From Zooshikella ganghwensis DSM 15267 (GTDB lineage Bacteria > Pseudomonadota > Gammaproteobacteria > Pseudomonadales > Zooshikellaceae): a DNA stretch of 64,000 nt. Positions 32,403-42,541 of the stretch are shown here, piece by piece. The first letter of the stretch is position 1, and each line of letters opens with the position of its first letter. The stretch is from the NCBI RefSeq assembly GCF_000428585.1, contig NZ_AUAF01000009.1:26865-90864 (forward strand), read 5' to 3'. The notes under the pieces are model-generated. The model made no database searches and was not told the origin of the DNA. It saw only the letters and a list, made by a program, of their open reading frames with translations. A program made the position numbers and the translations under genes.

Positions 32403-32628
32403 TGCAGTTTTGTTGGTATCGGTTTTTTCTGTTTTAAGTTATTAACAGCTACATATTACCTAAAAGTGACTCGACGTTCCTCAAAAAAATAGTCACTATT
32501 GCATTAAGTCATGCTTTTTCACACAGGTAAGAAGTATATGAATGATTTTTAATCAATCATTAACAAGATGGGAACAATGACAGATTTTAACGCGTTAAAA
32601 AAATTGTTAGGAGGGGGATGCACCCTTA

Positions 32629-32649
32629 AAAAGGGTGCACAGTTCACAT
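32629..32649 (-). terminator. Terminator-like hairpin after lysS
   Basis: TGCACCCTT-AAA-AAGGGTGCA: a perfect 9-bp stem with 3-nt loop directly after the lysS stop (1 nt gap). On the minus strand a T7 run follows some 17 nt later instead of immediately. Likely the end of the prfB-lysS transcript. Confidence 0.65.
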
Positions 32650-32650
32650 T

Positions 32651-34156
32651 TTATTTGTGACATTCTGGACGCATGTGCGGAAAAAGTAGTACGTCGCGAA
32701 TAGATGGCGAATCTGTAAACAACATGACAAGGCGGTCAATACCAATACCTTCTCCTGCTGTTGGTGGTAACCCATATTCTAGTGCACGAATATAATCTTC
32801 GTCATAGAACATAGCTTCATCATCACCTGCTTCTTTCTCCGCAACTTGCGCTAGAAACCTTTCAGCCTGATCTTCAGGGTCATTTAACTCCGAAAATCCA
32901 TTTGCAATTTCACGTCCACCTACAAAAAATTCAAAACGATCTGTCACAAAGGGATTATTATCATTTCGTCTCGCCAGAGGTGAAACTTCTGTAGGATACT
33001 CAGTGATAAATGTAGGCTGTTGCAAACGATGTTCAGCTGTTTTCTCAAAAATTTCCAGCTGAATTTTACCAAGACCATAATTATCTTTAACGACAATGCC
33101 CAGCTTTTCCGCAACCTGTTTTGCAGAGTCTCGATCAGCTAAATCAGCTGCAGAAATATCTTTATTAAAGTGAACAATTGCCCCTACTACAGTCATCCGT
33201 TGAAATGGTTGGCTAAAGTCATACTCTTCACCTTGATAACGTACTGTAGTATTACCCAGCACTTGCTGTGTAACTTCACGCAACATGTCTTCTGTTAAAT
33301 CCATTAAATCATTATAGTCTGCATAGGCTTGGTAAAACTCAAGCATAGTAAATTCAGGATTATGACGTGTTGATAAGCCTTCATTGCGGAAATTACGATT
33401 AATTTCAAAAACCCGCTCAATCCCCCCAACAACCAAGCGCTTTAAATAAAGCTCTGGTGCAATACGTAAATACATATCAATATCTAACGCATTGTGGTGA
33501 GTGATAAAAGGTCTTGCTGTGGCACCACCAGGAATAACTTGTAACATGGGTGTTTCTACTTCCAGGTAATGTCTTTCCTGTAAGTAGTTGCGGATACAAT
33601 CGATAACCTGAGACCTTACCTTAAACACTTCACGTGACTCTTGATTAACAATCAGGTCCACATAGCGCTGACGGTAACGAATCTCTTTATCTTCCAGACC
33701 TTTATGCTTATCAGGTAAGGGGCGCAATGCTTTCGTTAGCAACAGTGCACTTTGTATATCAACGTACAAATCACCTTTACCAGAACGCTGCAGTGTTCCC
33801 TCAACGCCAACAATATCGCCTAAATCCCAGCCTTTTATTTCATCCAGTTGCTCTTTAGCCAAAGCCTTACGGTTTACATAAAGCTGGATTCTGTCACTGA
33901 CATCTTGAATGACAATAAACGCTCCACGGTTAAGCATGATCCGACCAACCACTTTAACCGTAATAGTTTGTTCTGCTAAGGCTTGTTTATCTAGGTCCTT
34001 ATACTTTTTCTGTAAATCACCAGCAAAACTGTCACGACGAAAAGTATTGGGAAACGCATTGCGCTGTTTTCGTATTTCTGCCAATTTTTCTCGACGCTGA
34101 GCAATGAGTTTATTTTCATCTGATACTGTTACATCGGATTGCGTATCATCAGCCAT
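32651..34156 (-). CDS. lysS: Lysyl-tRNA synthetase (class II)
   Basis: Charges tRNA-Lys. The 501 residues have the N-terminal OB-fold anticodon-binding domain (about 60-170) and the class II catalytic core. Motif 2 lies around [20 protein letters not shown] and motif 3 around [12 protein letters not shown]. Length is usual. An AGGAATC ribosome site precedes the ATG. It follows prfB at about 250 bp, the same prfB-lysS order as in E. coli, and the gap contains a 14-bp inverted repeat. Confidence 0.97.
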   Translation of the reverse strand: MADDTQSDVTVSDENKLIAQRREKLAEIRKQRNAFPNTFRRDSFAGDLQKKYKDLDKQALAEQTITVKVVGRIMLNRGAFIVIQDVSDRIQLYVNRKALAKEQLDEIKGWDLGDIVGVEGTLQRSGKGDLYVDIQSALLLTKALRPLPDKHKGLEDKEIRYRQRYVDLIVNQESREVFKVRSQVIDCIRNYLQERHYLEVETPMLQVIPGGATARPFITHHNALDIDMYLRIAPELYLKRLVVGGIERVFEINRNFRNEGLSTRHNPEFTMLEFYQAYADYNDLMDLTEDMLREVTQQVLGNTTVRYQGEEYDFSQPFQRMTVVGAIVHFNKDISAADLADRDSAKQVAEKLGIVVKDNYGLGKIQLEIFEKTAEHRLQQPTFITEYPTEVSPLARRNDNNPFVTDRFEFFVGGREIANGFSELNDPEDQAERFLAQVAEKEAGDDEAMFYDEDYIRALEYGLPPTAGEGIGIDRLVMLFTDSPSIRDVLLFPHMRPECHK

Positions 34157-34248
34157 GAGTGATTCCTGTAAATACCATAGAGGGAAATACCCCTCAAAAA
34201 GTTAACGACCTAAACAAACGAGAATAATTTTCATCTCGCCTATTAAAG

Positions 34249-34308
34249 CTTATCCTAAGATAGAAAATTACCAAGTTATGATCCTCAGTATGCTTATCTT
34301 AGGATAAG
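34249..34308. repeat. 14-bp perfect inverted repeat between prfB and lysS
   Basis: CTTATCCTAAGATA (34249-34262) and TATCTTAGGATAAG (34295-34308) are exact reverse complements separated by 32 bp. The arms are AT-rich and no T-tract follows. It could be a transcript hairpin, a protein-binding site or the ends of a tiny (60 bp) palindromic element. Confidence 0.7.
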
Positions 34309-34407
34309 TTATTAATGTATTTTTCTCAGCCCTTTCTAAAATCTATAAGTTCTTCAGCCTTAAACCGAAAGTGCCATTTTTGAGTTTAAATACAAAGAGA
34401 ATATATT

Positions 34408-35506
34408 TTATAAGCCCTGTTTTAAGCTTGCTTCAATAAACCGATCAATATCACCATCTAACACAGCATTACAGTTAGTGGTTTCAACACTTGTCCTTAA
34501 ATCTTTAATGCGTGAAGCATCCAATACGTAAGAGCGTATCTGGCTACCCCAACCAATATCAGACTTACTATCTTCTAATGCCTGCTGTTCAGCTGTGCGC
34601 TTCTGCATCTCTAACTCATACAGTTTAGCTTTAAGCTGTTGCATGGCTTTGTCTTTGTTCTGATGCTGAGAGCGTTGGTTTTGACACTGAACAACGATGC
34701 CAGAAGGCATATGCGTAATACGAATAGCAGAGTCAGTGGTGTTAACATGCTGACCACCTGCTCCGCTGGAACGGTAGGTATCAATGCGTAAGTCTGCTGG
34801 GTTCACTTCAATTTCAATATCATCATCTATTTCAGGTGAAACAAATACTGAAGCAAATGAAGTATGCCTTCTGTTTCCAGAATCAAAAGGGGATTTGCGT
34901 ACTAATCGGTGAACCCCTGTTTCTGTTCTCAACCAGCCAAAAGCATACTCACCGGAAAACTGAATTGTCGCACTTTTAATACCCGCTACATCACCCGCTG
35001 ATACTTCAACAAGCTCAGTTTTAAAACCTTTACGTTCCCCCCAGCGCAAATACATTCTCAGTAACATATTCGCCCAGTCCTGAGCCTCTGTACCGCCAGA
35101 ACCAGCCTGAATATCCAAGAACGCATTATTGGCATCCATACGACCAGCAAACATACGACGAAACTCTAACTGCTCAAGTTGAGCAGTGAGTCCTTCAAGC
35201 TCTTTTTCAACTTCAACAACTGTGTCTGCATCGTCTTCATCTACTGCCATCACCAACAAATCAGAGGCATCTGTTAAGCCCTGAGTAAGTGTATCAATGG
35301 TATTCACGACAGACTCTAATTGTGCACGCTCTTTACCTAACTGCTGGGCACGCTCAGGTTCATTCCATACATCAGGATCTTCTAGCTCGCGCTCTACTTC
35401 GACAAGTCGCTCTTGTTTATGAGCGTAGTCAAAGATACCCCCTAAGCACGTCAGTTCGTGCTTGTAAGTCCTTAATAGATTGTGTCAACGGATTAATTTC
35501 GATCAT
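34408..35506 (-). CDS. prfB: Peptide chain release factor 2 (programmed +1 frameshift)
   Basis: Recognises UGA and UAA stop codons. The gene is in two frames: codons 1-25 from ATG 35506, an in-frame TGA at 35431-35429, then a +1 shift into the frame running to 34408, giving about 365 residues. The slippery site AGGGGGTATCTTTGAC (35443-35428) is the canonical RF2 autoregulatory signal with an internal Shine-Dalgarno. The main frame carries the GGQ motif ([11 protein letters not shown]) and the codon-recognition SPF motif (KSPFDSGN). Annotation from 35307 alone would miss the true N-terminus. Confidence 0.97.
35428..35443 (-). promoter_or_regulatory. prfB programmed frameshift site
   Basis: AGGGGG (internal Shine-Dalgarno) - TAT - CTT - TGA - C, read on the minus strand. 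When RF2 is scarce, ribosomes pause at TGA and slip from CTT by +1. This is the established autoregulation mechanism for RF2 in many bacteria. Confidence 0.95.
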
Positions 35507-35618
35507 GCCGAACTCATATCTTCCAATGTTACTCTGATAAAGCAGGCTATTTTAACGTAAGCCTGATAGCGAAGGAAATGCGCAAACTACGAAAGATCAC
35601 AGATCAATGCTGTTATGA

Positions 35619-37358
35619 TCAGTTGCTTTCAATAGGCTCAAGATAATTAATCAACAGCTGTATATTTTGCTGTCCTTTATACTCATTCAGGTCAAGCTGA
35701 TAAACCACCCGCACTTGTTGTACATTCAGGTTTGGCCAACACGAAAGGTCAACATTAAAAGCAATGCCATCTAAGTAACGCTCAGTTCCTGGCAGCATCA
35801 AAACCAGCTTTAAGTGCTTTTGCCCTACCAGCCGCTGCTGAATAATCAGAAACTCACCATAAAAGCTTGGCTCAGGAAAATGCTGCCCCCAAGGCCCTGC
35901 TTCTCTTAGTAGTGTCGCTGTTTGCAATGAAAAATCTTCAGGCTGAAGCAAACCATCAGTATGCAGCTCAGCTTCAAGCTCCGCTTCGGACAGCCACTGC
36001 CGCGCCACCGCATCAAATGCCTGTTTAAAATCAGGTAAATGTGCAGCAGGTAAACTCAGCCCTGCAGCCATCGCATGTCCACCAAACTTACTTAGTAACC
36101 CTGGCTGTTGGCTGGCAATAGCATCTAACGCATCACGAATATGAAAGCCAGGGATCGACCGGGCTGAACCTTTGATTTCATCACCATCAGCAGCTGCAAA
36201 GGCAATGACCGGTCGATGCAAACGGTCTTTAATGCGGGATGCTAAAATCCCAATCACTCCCTGATGCCAGTTTTCATCATATAAGCAAACACCAACAGGA
36301 AGGTCCTGGCTGTCATCCAGCTGAATCTTTTCCAAAACCGCTAAGGCCTGCTGCTGCATATCCGCCTCAATTTGCTTACGGTCCCTGTTAAGATCATCAA
36401 GCTGGAGAGCCATCTCTCGCGCCAGATAGGGATCATCTGTTAATAAGCACTCTATTCCCAAAGACATATCATCTAGCCGGCCAGCAGCATTTAAACGAGG
36501 TCCTAGCGCAAACCCCAAATCAGCCGCCGTCAAGCGATGAGGCTTTCGCCCTGAAACCTCAAGCAAGGCCATGATACCAGGCCGTGCTTTACCAGCACGC
36601 ATCCGGCGTAAGCCCTGATATACCAACAGGCGGTTATTGGTATCCAAAGGCACGACATCGGCTACGGTTCCTAAAGCAACAATATCCAAATAATGTGCAA
36701 GATTAGGTTCAGGCCGACGATCGTTAAACCAACCTCGTGCTCTTAGTGCTGAACGAAGTGCCATTAACACATAAAAAATAACACCAACACCTGCCGTATT
36801 TTTTCCTGCAAAACGACAACCTGGCTGATTGGGGTTCACTATCGCATCAGCCATTGGCAATTCAGTGCCGGCTAAGTGGTGATCAGTAACAAGCACTTTG
36901 ATGCCTGCTGCTTTTGCTGCCGCAACACCACTGATACTGGAAATACCGTTATCAACAGTGATAATAAGGTCAGGCGTATACTGTTGTGCTTCTTTAACAA
37001 TTTCAGGGGACAACCCATACCCATAGGCAAAGCGATTAGGTACTAGATAGCTAACATTTGATGCCCCCATCGCTCTCAATAGCAATACAGCTAATGCTGT
37101 ACTGGTTGCGCCATCAGCATCAAAGTCACCAATAATCAACATCCGACTTTGATTTTCTAGAGCTTCACAGAGAATATTGACCGCCTGGTCCAAGCCCTTT
37201 AGCGAAGTAAAGCTCATTAGCCCTTGCAATGAGCGTGGTAGCCCTGCATTTGAGTAGACACCTCTCGCTGCATAGATTCGCTGCAATATAGGCGGGATCT
37301 CGTGGCTAAAATTTAACTGTTGTGCATCGTAGTGACGGGAAATTATTTTTTTTTGCAT
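35619..37358 (-). CDS. recJ: Single-stranded-DNA-specific exonuclease RecJ
   Basis: 5'-3' exonuclease on single-stranded DNA, acting in recombination and mismatch repair. The 579 residues contain the DHH phosphoesterase motifs: IIGDFDADGATSTA (near 75-88), VTVDNGISS (near 133-141) and VTDHHLAGTELP (near 157-168). The DHHA1 domain has the GHAMAAGLSL motif (near 433-442), and a C-terminal OB-fold is present. It lies between thrC and prfB, as in Pseudomonas. Confidence 0.96.
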   Translation of the reverse strand: MQKKIISRHYDAQQLNFSHEIPPILQRIYAARGVYSNAGLPRSLQGLMSFTSLKGLDQAVNILCEALENQSRMLIIGDFDADGATSTALAVLLLRAMGASNVSYLVPNRFAYGYGLSPEIVKEAQQYTPDLIITVDNGISSISGVAAAKAAGIKVLVTDHHLAGTELPMADAIVNPNQPGCRFAGKNTAGVGVIFYVLMALRSALRARGWFNDRRPEPNLAHYLDIVALGTVADVVPLDTNNRLLVYQGLRRMRAGKARPGIMALLEVSGRKPHRLTAADLGFALGPRLNAAGRLDDMSLGIECLLTDDPYLAREMALQLDDLNRDRKQIEADMQQQALAVLEKIQLDDSQDLPVGVCLYDENWHQGVIGILASRIKDRLHRPVIAFAAADGDEIKGSARSIPGFHIRDALDAIASQQPGLLSKFGGHAMAAGLSLPAAHLPDFKQAFDAVARQWLSEAELEAELHTDGLLQPEDFSLQTATLLREAGPWGQHFPEPSFYGEFLIIQQRLVGQKHLKLVLMLPGTERYLDGIAFNVDLSCWPNLNVQQVRVVYQLDLNEYKGQQNIQLLINYLEPIESN

Positions 37359-37380
37359 GCTGATAAATAAGACCAGAGCA

Positions 37381-37413
37381 ACCCTGAAATAGCCTCAATA
37401 GCTATCTCAGGGT
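37381..37413 (-). terminator. 13-bp stem-loop after thrC
   Basis: ACCCTGAAATAGC / GCTATCTCAGGGT, 12 of 13 pairs, 7-nt loop, starting 19 bp after the thrC stop. No T-tract follows on the minus strand. It separates the threonine genes from recJ. Confidence 0.5.
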
Positions 37414-37431
37414 AAAGTGAGATCAAGCAAA

Positions 37432-38835
37432 TTAATTTAGCGGTCGGGCGTACTTAGCGACATAAGACTGGACATCAGCTAACTCGTTTTCAATGACAGT
37501 ATAGCGCTCTTCCCGCTCATAAAGATCAGCCATTGACTCAGGTAGCTCCGGTGAAGATAAACCTGCTCGTACTACAGCTTCAGGAAACTTAACTGGATGT
37601 GCAGTAGCGAGTGTAATCATTGGTATCTGCTGATCACGCTGACATGTCATAGCTGCCCTGACACCAATGGCTGAGTGAGGATCCAGCTTATATTGACAGT
37701 TACGATATGCGTCACCAATTGTTTGACAGGTTTCTTCATCAGTTACACTGCAACTATCAAACAGCTGTCGTGTTAACTCCCAGCGCCAAGGATCAACAGT
37801 CAAAGTGCCCTGCTGCTGAAAGCTTGTCATCAACTGATCAATAGCCGCACCATCACGACCATACATGTCAAATAACAAACGCTCAAAGTTACTGGAAACC
37901 ATGATATCCATACTTGGCGAAAGTGTTGGCGACAAGTCTTCTTTACTATATTGGTTGTTAGCCATAAAACGATGCAAAATATCATTGCGGTTGGTAGCGA
38001 CTAAAAGCTGGCTGATGGGCAGCCCCATATTGCGCGCAACATAACCTGCATAAATATCACCAAAATTACCCGTGGGTACTGAAAAGGCCACGCTGCGCTG
38101 TGGTGCACCAACAGCAAGTGCCGCATAAAAATAATAGACGACTTGTGCCATTATCCGTGCCCAGTTAATCGAGTTAACGGCCACTAAACGGGCTTTACCC
38201 TGAAGAAAGTCCTGTTGTTGAAAGCAGGCTTTTACCATTGCCTGACAGTCATCAAAATTTCCTTGCACCGCTAAATTATGCACATTGTCAGCGACAACTG
38301 TTGTCATTTGACGGCGCTGGACTTCTGAAACTCGCTGATGTGGATGCAAAATAAAAATATCCACATTGTCACAGTGTCGACAACCTTCTATTGCAGCTGA
38401 ACCTGTGTCTCCAGACGTTGCCCCAACAATCACCGCTTTTTCAGAGCGCCGAGCTAGCAAGTAATCCAGTAAACGTCCTAGTAGCTGCAAAGCAAAGTCT
38501 TTAAACGCTAAAGTTGGACCATGAAATAGTTCCAGCACCCACTGATTACTATCTAGCTGCGTAAGAGGAGCCACAGCTGAATGGTCAAATCCTTGATAAG
38601 TATCATGTAGGATTTGGCGCAAATCATTTTGAGGAATAGCTTCGCCAACAAACGGAGTTATAATTTTCTCAGCTAACTCTGCATAGGATAATCCACGCCA
38701 GGTAGCAATTTCTTCAAGTGTAAACTGAGGCCAATATTCTGGGACATATAATCCCCCATCACTTGCCAGCCCTGTTAACAATACATCTTCAAACCCCAGA
38801 GCAGGTGCCTGCCCTCTTGTGCTAATATACTTCAC
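37432..38835 (-). CDS. thrC: Threonine synthase
   Basis: PLP enzyme converting O-phosphohomoserine to threonine. The 467 residues have the PLP lysine K112 in GPTLAFKDFALQ and the phosphate-binding loop GATSGDTGSAAI (near 148-159). The long form is typical of gammaproteobacteria. It follows hom by 38 bp and is surely cotranscribed with it. Confidence 0.96.
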   Translation of the reverse strand: MKYISTRGQAPALGFEDVLLTGLASDGGLYVPEYWPQFTLEEIATWRGLSYAELAEKIITPFVGEAIPQNDLRQILHDTYQGFDHSAVAPLTQLDSNQWVLELFHGPTLAFKDFALQLLGRLLDYLLARRSEKAVIVGATSGDTGSAAIEGCRHCDNVDIFILHPHQRVSEVQRRQMTTVVADNVHNLAVQGNFDDCQAMVKACFQQQDFLQGKARLVAVNSINWARIMAQVVYYFYAALAVGAPQRSVAFSVPTGNFGDIYAGYVARNMGLPISQLLVATNRNDILHRFMANNQYSKEDLSPTLSPSMDIMVSSNFERLLFDMYGRDGAAIDQLMTSFQQQGTLTVDPWRWELTRQLFDSCSVTDEETCQTIGDAYRNCQYKLDPHSAIGVRAAMTCQRDQQIPMITLATAHPVKFPEAVVRAGLSSPELPESMADLYEREERYTVIENELADVQSYVAKYARPLN

Positions 38836-38873
38836 CTTAGTTATAACCCGCTGTTGTTAAGTTGAGATCCTAA

Positions 38874-40184
38874 TTAGTTATTACAGTGCTCTAAATGGTC
38901 CATGCGAATCTTAACCACCTGCCCATTCACATCATCCAAAGCTTCAATTGCTGTAATTGCATTATTCACTGCACGCTCTTTGACTTTGTGCGTTAGCATA
39001 ATAATGGCGGCAAACTGTTCACCCTCAAACACTTCTTTCTGAAGAAGAGCCTCAATATTGATTCCTTCTTCACTCAGGATACGTGTAATTTGCGTCATTA
39101 CCCCAGGATGATCTGCTGCGCTCATTCGCAAATAAAAAGCTGTTTCTGTTTCATCCATTGGTAACACAGCAAGTTCATTTGAAACCGGACGCTGGTAACC
39201 TAAGGCAGGCATATGATGGGGAGAGTCAATCCCACGGGCAATATCGATAATATCAGCAATAACTGCTGACGCAGTTGGCTCAGCACCAGCCCCTGCGCCA
39301 TAAAATAGTGTAGGTCCAACTGCATCGGTATCAACCAAGACAGCATTCATAACTCCATCGACATTAGCGAGCAGTCGTTTTTCAGGAATCAAAGTAGGAT
39401 GAACTCTAAGCTCAATCCCCTCTTTTCGCGCACGGGCTATACCCAAATGCTTAATACGATAGCCTAGCTCATGGGCATACTGAATGTCTTCTGAAGTAAT
39501 ACCACTAATGCCTTCTGTGTAAGTTTGTTCAAACTGCAGGGGAATACCAAAAGCAATCGAAGCAAGGATGGTGAGTTTATGGGCAGCGTCGATGCCTTCA
39601 ACATCAAATGTAGGATCAGCCTCAGCATAACCGAGTGCTTGTGCTTCACTCAAAACATCAGCAAAACTACTGCCCTTTTTTTCCATTGCAGTAAGAATAA
39701 AGTTACCCGTGCCATTGATAATACCCGCCACGGTATGAACCTTGTTGGCCGCTAAACCTTCTCGAAGAGCTTTAATAACAGGAATACCTCCTGCCACAGC
39801 GGCTTCAAATGCTACCTGAACCTTGTGTTTTTCAGCCTCAGCTAACAGCTCATTACCGTGGACTGCTATCAATGCTTTGTTTGCAGTGACCACATGCTTA
39901 CCCGATACAATCGCACGAGAAACTAATGTTTTTGCAGTTTCACAGCCACCAATTAGCTCAACTAAAATATCAATCTCTGGGTTATCCGCTACTGCATACA
40001 CATCATCAGTCACTGAGACACCTGAAGTATCACAGCCAGGATTTGGACGACGCATTGCGATTTGTGCAACTTCAATGGGTCTCCCCACTCGCTGAGCAAT
40101 CAAATCCTTGTTACGCATTAAAACATTAAATGTACCACCACCCACGGTGCCCAGGCCACAGATACCTATTTTTATGGGTTTCAA
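38874..40184 (-). CDS. hom: Homoserine dehydrogenase
   Basis: Monofunctional NAD(P)-dependent homoserine dehydrogenase of the threonine/methionine branch. I prefer the TTG start at 40184 (436 residues, beginning KPIKIGICGLGTVG as in homologues), with a GGGGGTGG ribosome site a few bases upstream; an in-frame TTG at 40205 adds seven unlikely residues. The N-terminal Rossmann motif GLGTVGGG is present. The catalytic domain includes GIINGTGNFILT, and the C-terminal ACT domain (about 350-430, RMSAADHPGVMTQITRIL) would mediate feedback by threonine. No aspartokinase domain is fused. Confidence 0.95.
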   Translation of the reverse strand: MKPIKIGICGLGTVGGGTFNVLMRNKDLIAQRVGRPIEVAQIAMRRPNPGCDTSGVSVTDDVYAVADNPEIDILVELIGGCETAKTLVSRAIVSGKHVVTANKALIAVHGNELLAEAEKHKVQVAFEAAVAGGIPVIKALREGLAANKVHTVAGIINGTGNFILTAMEKKGSSFADVLSEAQALGYAEADPTFDVEGIDAAHKLTILASIAFGIPLQFEQTYTEGISGITSEDIQYAHELGYRIKHLGIARARKEGIELRVHPTLIPEKRLLANVDGVMNAVLVDTDAVGPTLFYGAGAGAEPTASAVIADIIDIARGIDSPHHMPALGYQRPVSNELAVLPMDETETAFYLRMSAADHPGVMTQITRILSEEGINIEALLQKEVFEGEQFAAIIMLTHKVKERAVNNAITAIEALDDVNGQVVKIRMDHLEHCNN

Positions 40185-40348
40185 ACTCCACCCCCATTCA
40201 CCCAATCAATTTAAAACGCTGAGACTCTTTGTACGAATAGAACCAAGTTGACTGTAAACTGCTTCAATAATCTTATCTTGGTAAACTCCAGCACAAACCT
40301 ATCTAGCAAAAAGTAAAGTTGCTGTCATTAACAGCAAAAGGGAAATCA

Positions 40349-40501
40349 TTTTACGCTGACCAGCGTCCAGTTCCTAGAGCTTAGCTGAAGTCTAAGAGGA
40401 AAACGAGAGGTCCCTGGTGAATAGTCGTTGGACTAACACCAGGAAAATAACCGAGGAAAACAATAAGCATGACTATTTTAGTCTATTGCTCAAGCGTAAA
40501 A
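40349..40501. repeat. 153-bp structured palindromic element between dsbC and hom
   Basis: Ends are inverted repeats TTTTACGCT (40349-40357) and AGCGTAAAA (40493-40501). Inside are several hairpins: CGCT-GACC-AGCG (40354-40365), CTTAG-7nt-CTAAG (40380-40396), CCTGGTG-aa-TAGTC-GTTG-GACTA-a-CACCAGG (40413-40443), and CAATA-5nt-GACTA-TTT-TAGTC-TATTG (40461-40488). It has no open frame. It could be a non-autonomous mobile or repeat unit, or a transcribed structured RNA in the leader of hom. Direction is unknown. Confidence 0.7.
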
Positions 40502-40527
40502 GAAGTGAATTTACTCTACAACTAAAG

Positions 40528-41262
40528 CTACTTATTCACACCTAACATTTTAGCCAGCTGGTCAGCAGGACGATAACCTGGAATCAAGCTACCATCAGCC
40601 AAAAACAAAGCTGGAGTACCATTGACGCCCAGTTTAACACCTAGCTGAAACTCTTCCATTACTGGGTTATCGCAATTATCCGCCGTTACTTTTTCACCAT
40701 TTTTGGCTTTAGTCATTGCTTGCTGGCGATCCTTAGAACACCACACTGCCTGCATTGTTGCAAATGCCGGAGACTGCTCACCTCCACGCGGAAAAGCCAT
40801 ATAGCGCACCTCAATTCCCATCTCATTTAACTGAGGTACTTCCTTATGCAGCTTTCGACAATATCCACAGTCAACATCTGTGAACACTGTGATATGTGCT
40901 TTTTTCTCACCCTTAGGTGAAAAAACAACCATTTTTTCTTCTGGAAAATCTTTTAGTAATTTGGCAACTTCTTTATTACGCTCTTTAGCCGTTAGATTAG
41001 TAACCTTTTTACCTTCTAACTTTAATAAGTCACCACGAAAAATATAGTTACCATCAGCACTACTATAAATGATTTGATTGCCTGCAAGGGTCACCGCATA
41101 AACGCCTTTCACAGGACTCTCTTCTACTTTTTCTACTTTGACATTCTTATCAAGGGCTTGAAGATTAGCTGTAATTTTTGCTTTTACGTCCTGTCCTGCA
41201 GCAGCCATGCTACTACCCAGTACTAGCGTCAAGCCAATCAGAGACTTACGAAACAACGTCAT
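40528..41262 (-). CDS. dsbC: Thiol:disulfide isomerase DsbC
   Basis: Periplasmic disulfide isomerase, kept reduced by DsbD. I favour ATG 41262 (244 residues; ATG 41274 adds four). A signal peptide MTLFRKSLIGLTLVLGSSMAAAG is followed by the dimerisation domain and a thioredoxin-like domain with active site CGYC at 132-135. A second cysteine pair (WCSKDRQ and NCDNP) matches the structural disulfide in DsbC. It lies between xerD and hom, as in Pseudomonas. Confidence 0.95.
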   Translation of the reverse strand: MTLFRKSLIGLTLVLGSSMAAAGQDVKAKITANLQALDKNVKVEKVEESPVKGVYAVTLAGNQIIYSSADGNYIFRGDLLKLEGKKVTNLTAKERNKEVAKLLKDFPEEKMVVFSPKGEKKAHITVFTDVDCGYCRKLHKEVPQLNEMGIEVRYMAFPRGGEQSPAFATMQAVWCSKDRQQAMTKAKNGEKVTADNCDNPVMEEFQLGVKLGVNGTPALFLADGSLIPGYRPADQLAKMLGVNK

Positions 41263-41349
41263 AGGGTTCCCCATATGATTTACTTGTGTTTATTTCATAC
41301 TGAGAGAGGGAAATTCCTCATTTGGTTCCCTCCGTAGACCTGCAGTATA

Positions 41350-42255
41350 TCACCCTCTTGGATGATATGCTTGATGTAGCTTTTGCAATCGTAATTTAGC
41401 GACATGGGTATAAATTTGCGTTGTAGATAAATCACTATGACCTAGCAGCATCTGAACAGCCCGCAAGTCAGCCCCATGATTTAACAGGTGCGTAGCAAAC
41501 GCATGACGCAGTGTATGCGGTGATATGTCTCCTGCAATGTTAGCTTCGATGGCATATTTCTTTACCCTGTGCCAGAAGGTTTGTCGCGTCATCTGCTGCC
41601 CTCTAGCACTTGGGAAAACCGTGTTCACCTGTCCAACGACACAAAGTTGTTCACGAACTTCATTGAGATAGCGAGTCAACCAATAGTTTGCCTCCTCTCC
41701 CCACGGTATCAGTCGCTCTTTACCTCCCTTGCCTAAAACCCGTACAGCACCCAGCGACATTAAGAGCATGGGAAGCTCCAGCATGACTAATTCAGAGACT
41801 CGAAGTCCAGAGGCATACAGTAGCTCAAGCATCACCTTATCGCGAAAACCAATAGGCTCGCTTAAATCAGGTGCTTGCAATAATGCTTCAACCTCTTCTT
41901 CACTCAATACCCCTGGCAACTTCCTACCCAGCTTAGGCATTTTTAAGGCTTGAACAGGATCATCCTGGACTCGCCCATTAAGTATCATAAATTTAAAAAA
42001 AGCTCTTAATGAAGATAACAACCGAGCAGAAGAGCGAGCACTCATACCCTCTGCCGCCCGTAACGCCAGATAGTCCTGAATGAACACACGACTTACCGTT
42101 GTAAGCGACTGACTTTGCTGTTCGAGCCAGGCAGCAAAATGTGTAAGATCACTTTGGTAAGCTGCCCGACTGTTATCAGCTAACCCCCGCTCCAACCATA
42201 AAAACTGAATAAACTCGTTAATGAGCACTTGATGAGTAGCGTGGATGGATTTCAT
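41350..42255 (-). CDS. xerD: Site-specific tyrosine recombinase XerD
   Basis: Acts with XerC at dif to resolve chromosome dimers. The 301-residue form from ATG 42255 (AGGT about 7 nt upstream) matches the usual length of about 298; the ATG at 42336 would add 27 improbable residues. The core-binding domain is N-terminal. The catalytic set is visible: R in ASGLRVSELV, H-x-x-R in SPHTLRHAFATHLL, H in LLGHSDLSTTQ, and nucleophile Y in QIYTHV. Conserved xerD-dsbC order. Confidence 0.95.
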   Translation of the reverse strand: MKSIHATHQVLINEFIQFLWLERGLADNSRAAYQSDLTHFAAWLEQQSQSLTTVSRVFIQDYLALRAAEGMSARSSARLLSSLRAFFKFMILNGRVQDDPVQALKMPKLGRKLPGVLSEEEVEALLQAPDLSEPIGFRDKVMLELLYASGLRVSELVMLELPMLLMSLGAVRVLGKGGKERLIPWGEEANYWLTRYLNEVREQLCVVGQVNTVFPSARGQQMTRQTFWHRVKKYAIEANIAGDISPHTLRHAFATHLLNHGADLRAVQMLLGHSDLSTTQIYTHVAKLRLQKLHQAYHPRG

Positions 42256-42541
42256 CAAACTGACCTGCAATAAAAAAAGTTTACCCTCTATTTTCTCAAG
42301 AAATGCAGTAAGAAAATAAGTCGACATGTAAAACATATACCCAGCGCTTCTATCACCTGGTTGAGTTTACAAAAAAATGAACAACGCTTATCATGTCGTC
42401 TATTAGCATTTGTTGACAAGAAAAAACCTAACATTTGAGGAAAATTGGAAGCACCTCAAGTCAAAAGCTAAAGCTATTACTTATAAACAATAAGGTATAA
42501 ACCTTTATACCTGTGCTCACATCATTGGAGCTCAAAATATC

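Noticed and set aside
40206..40527. Threonine attenuator with leader peptide ahead of hom-thrC
   Set aside because: There is no short frame rich in Thr/Ile codons before the hairpins and no terminator with a T-tract, so classical attenuation is not supported.
41350..42255. Integron or mobile integrase
   Set aside because: The recombinase sits in the conserved xerD-dsbC-hom context and has XerD length and motifs; no attC-like sites were seen.
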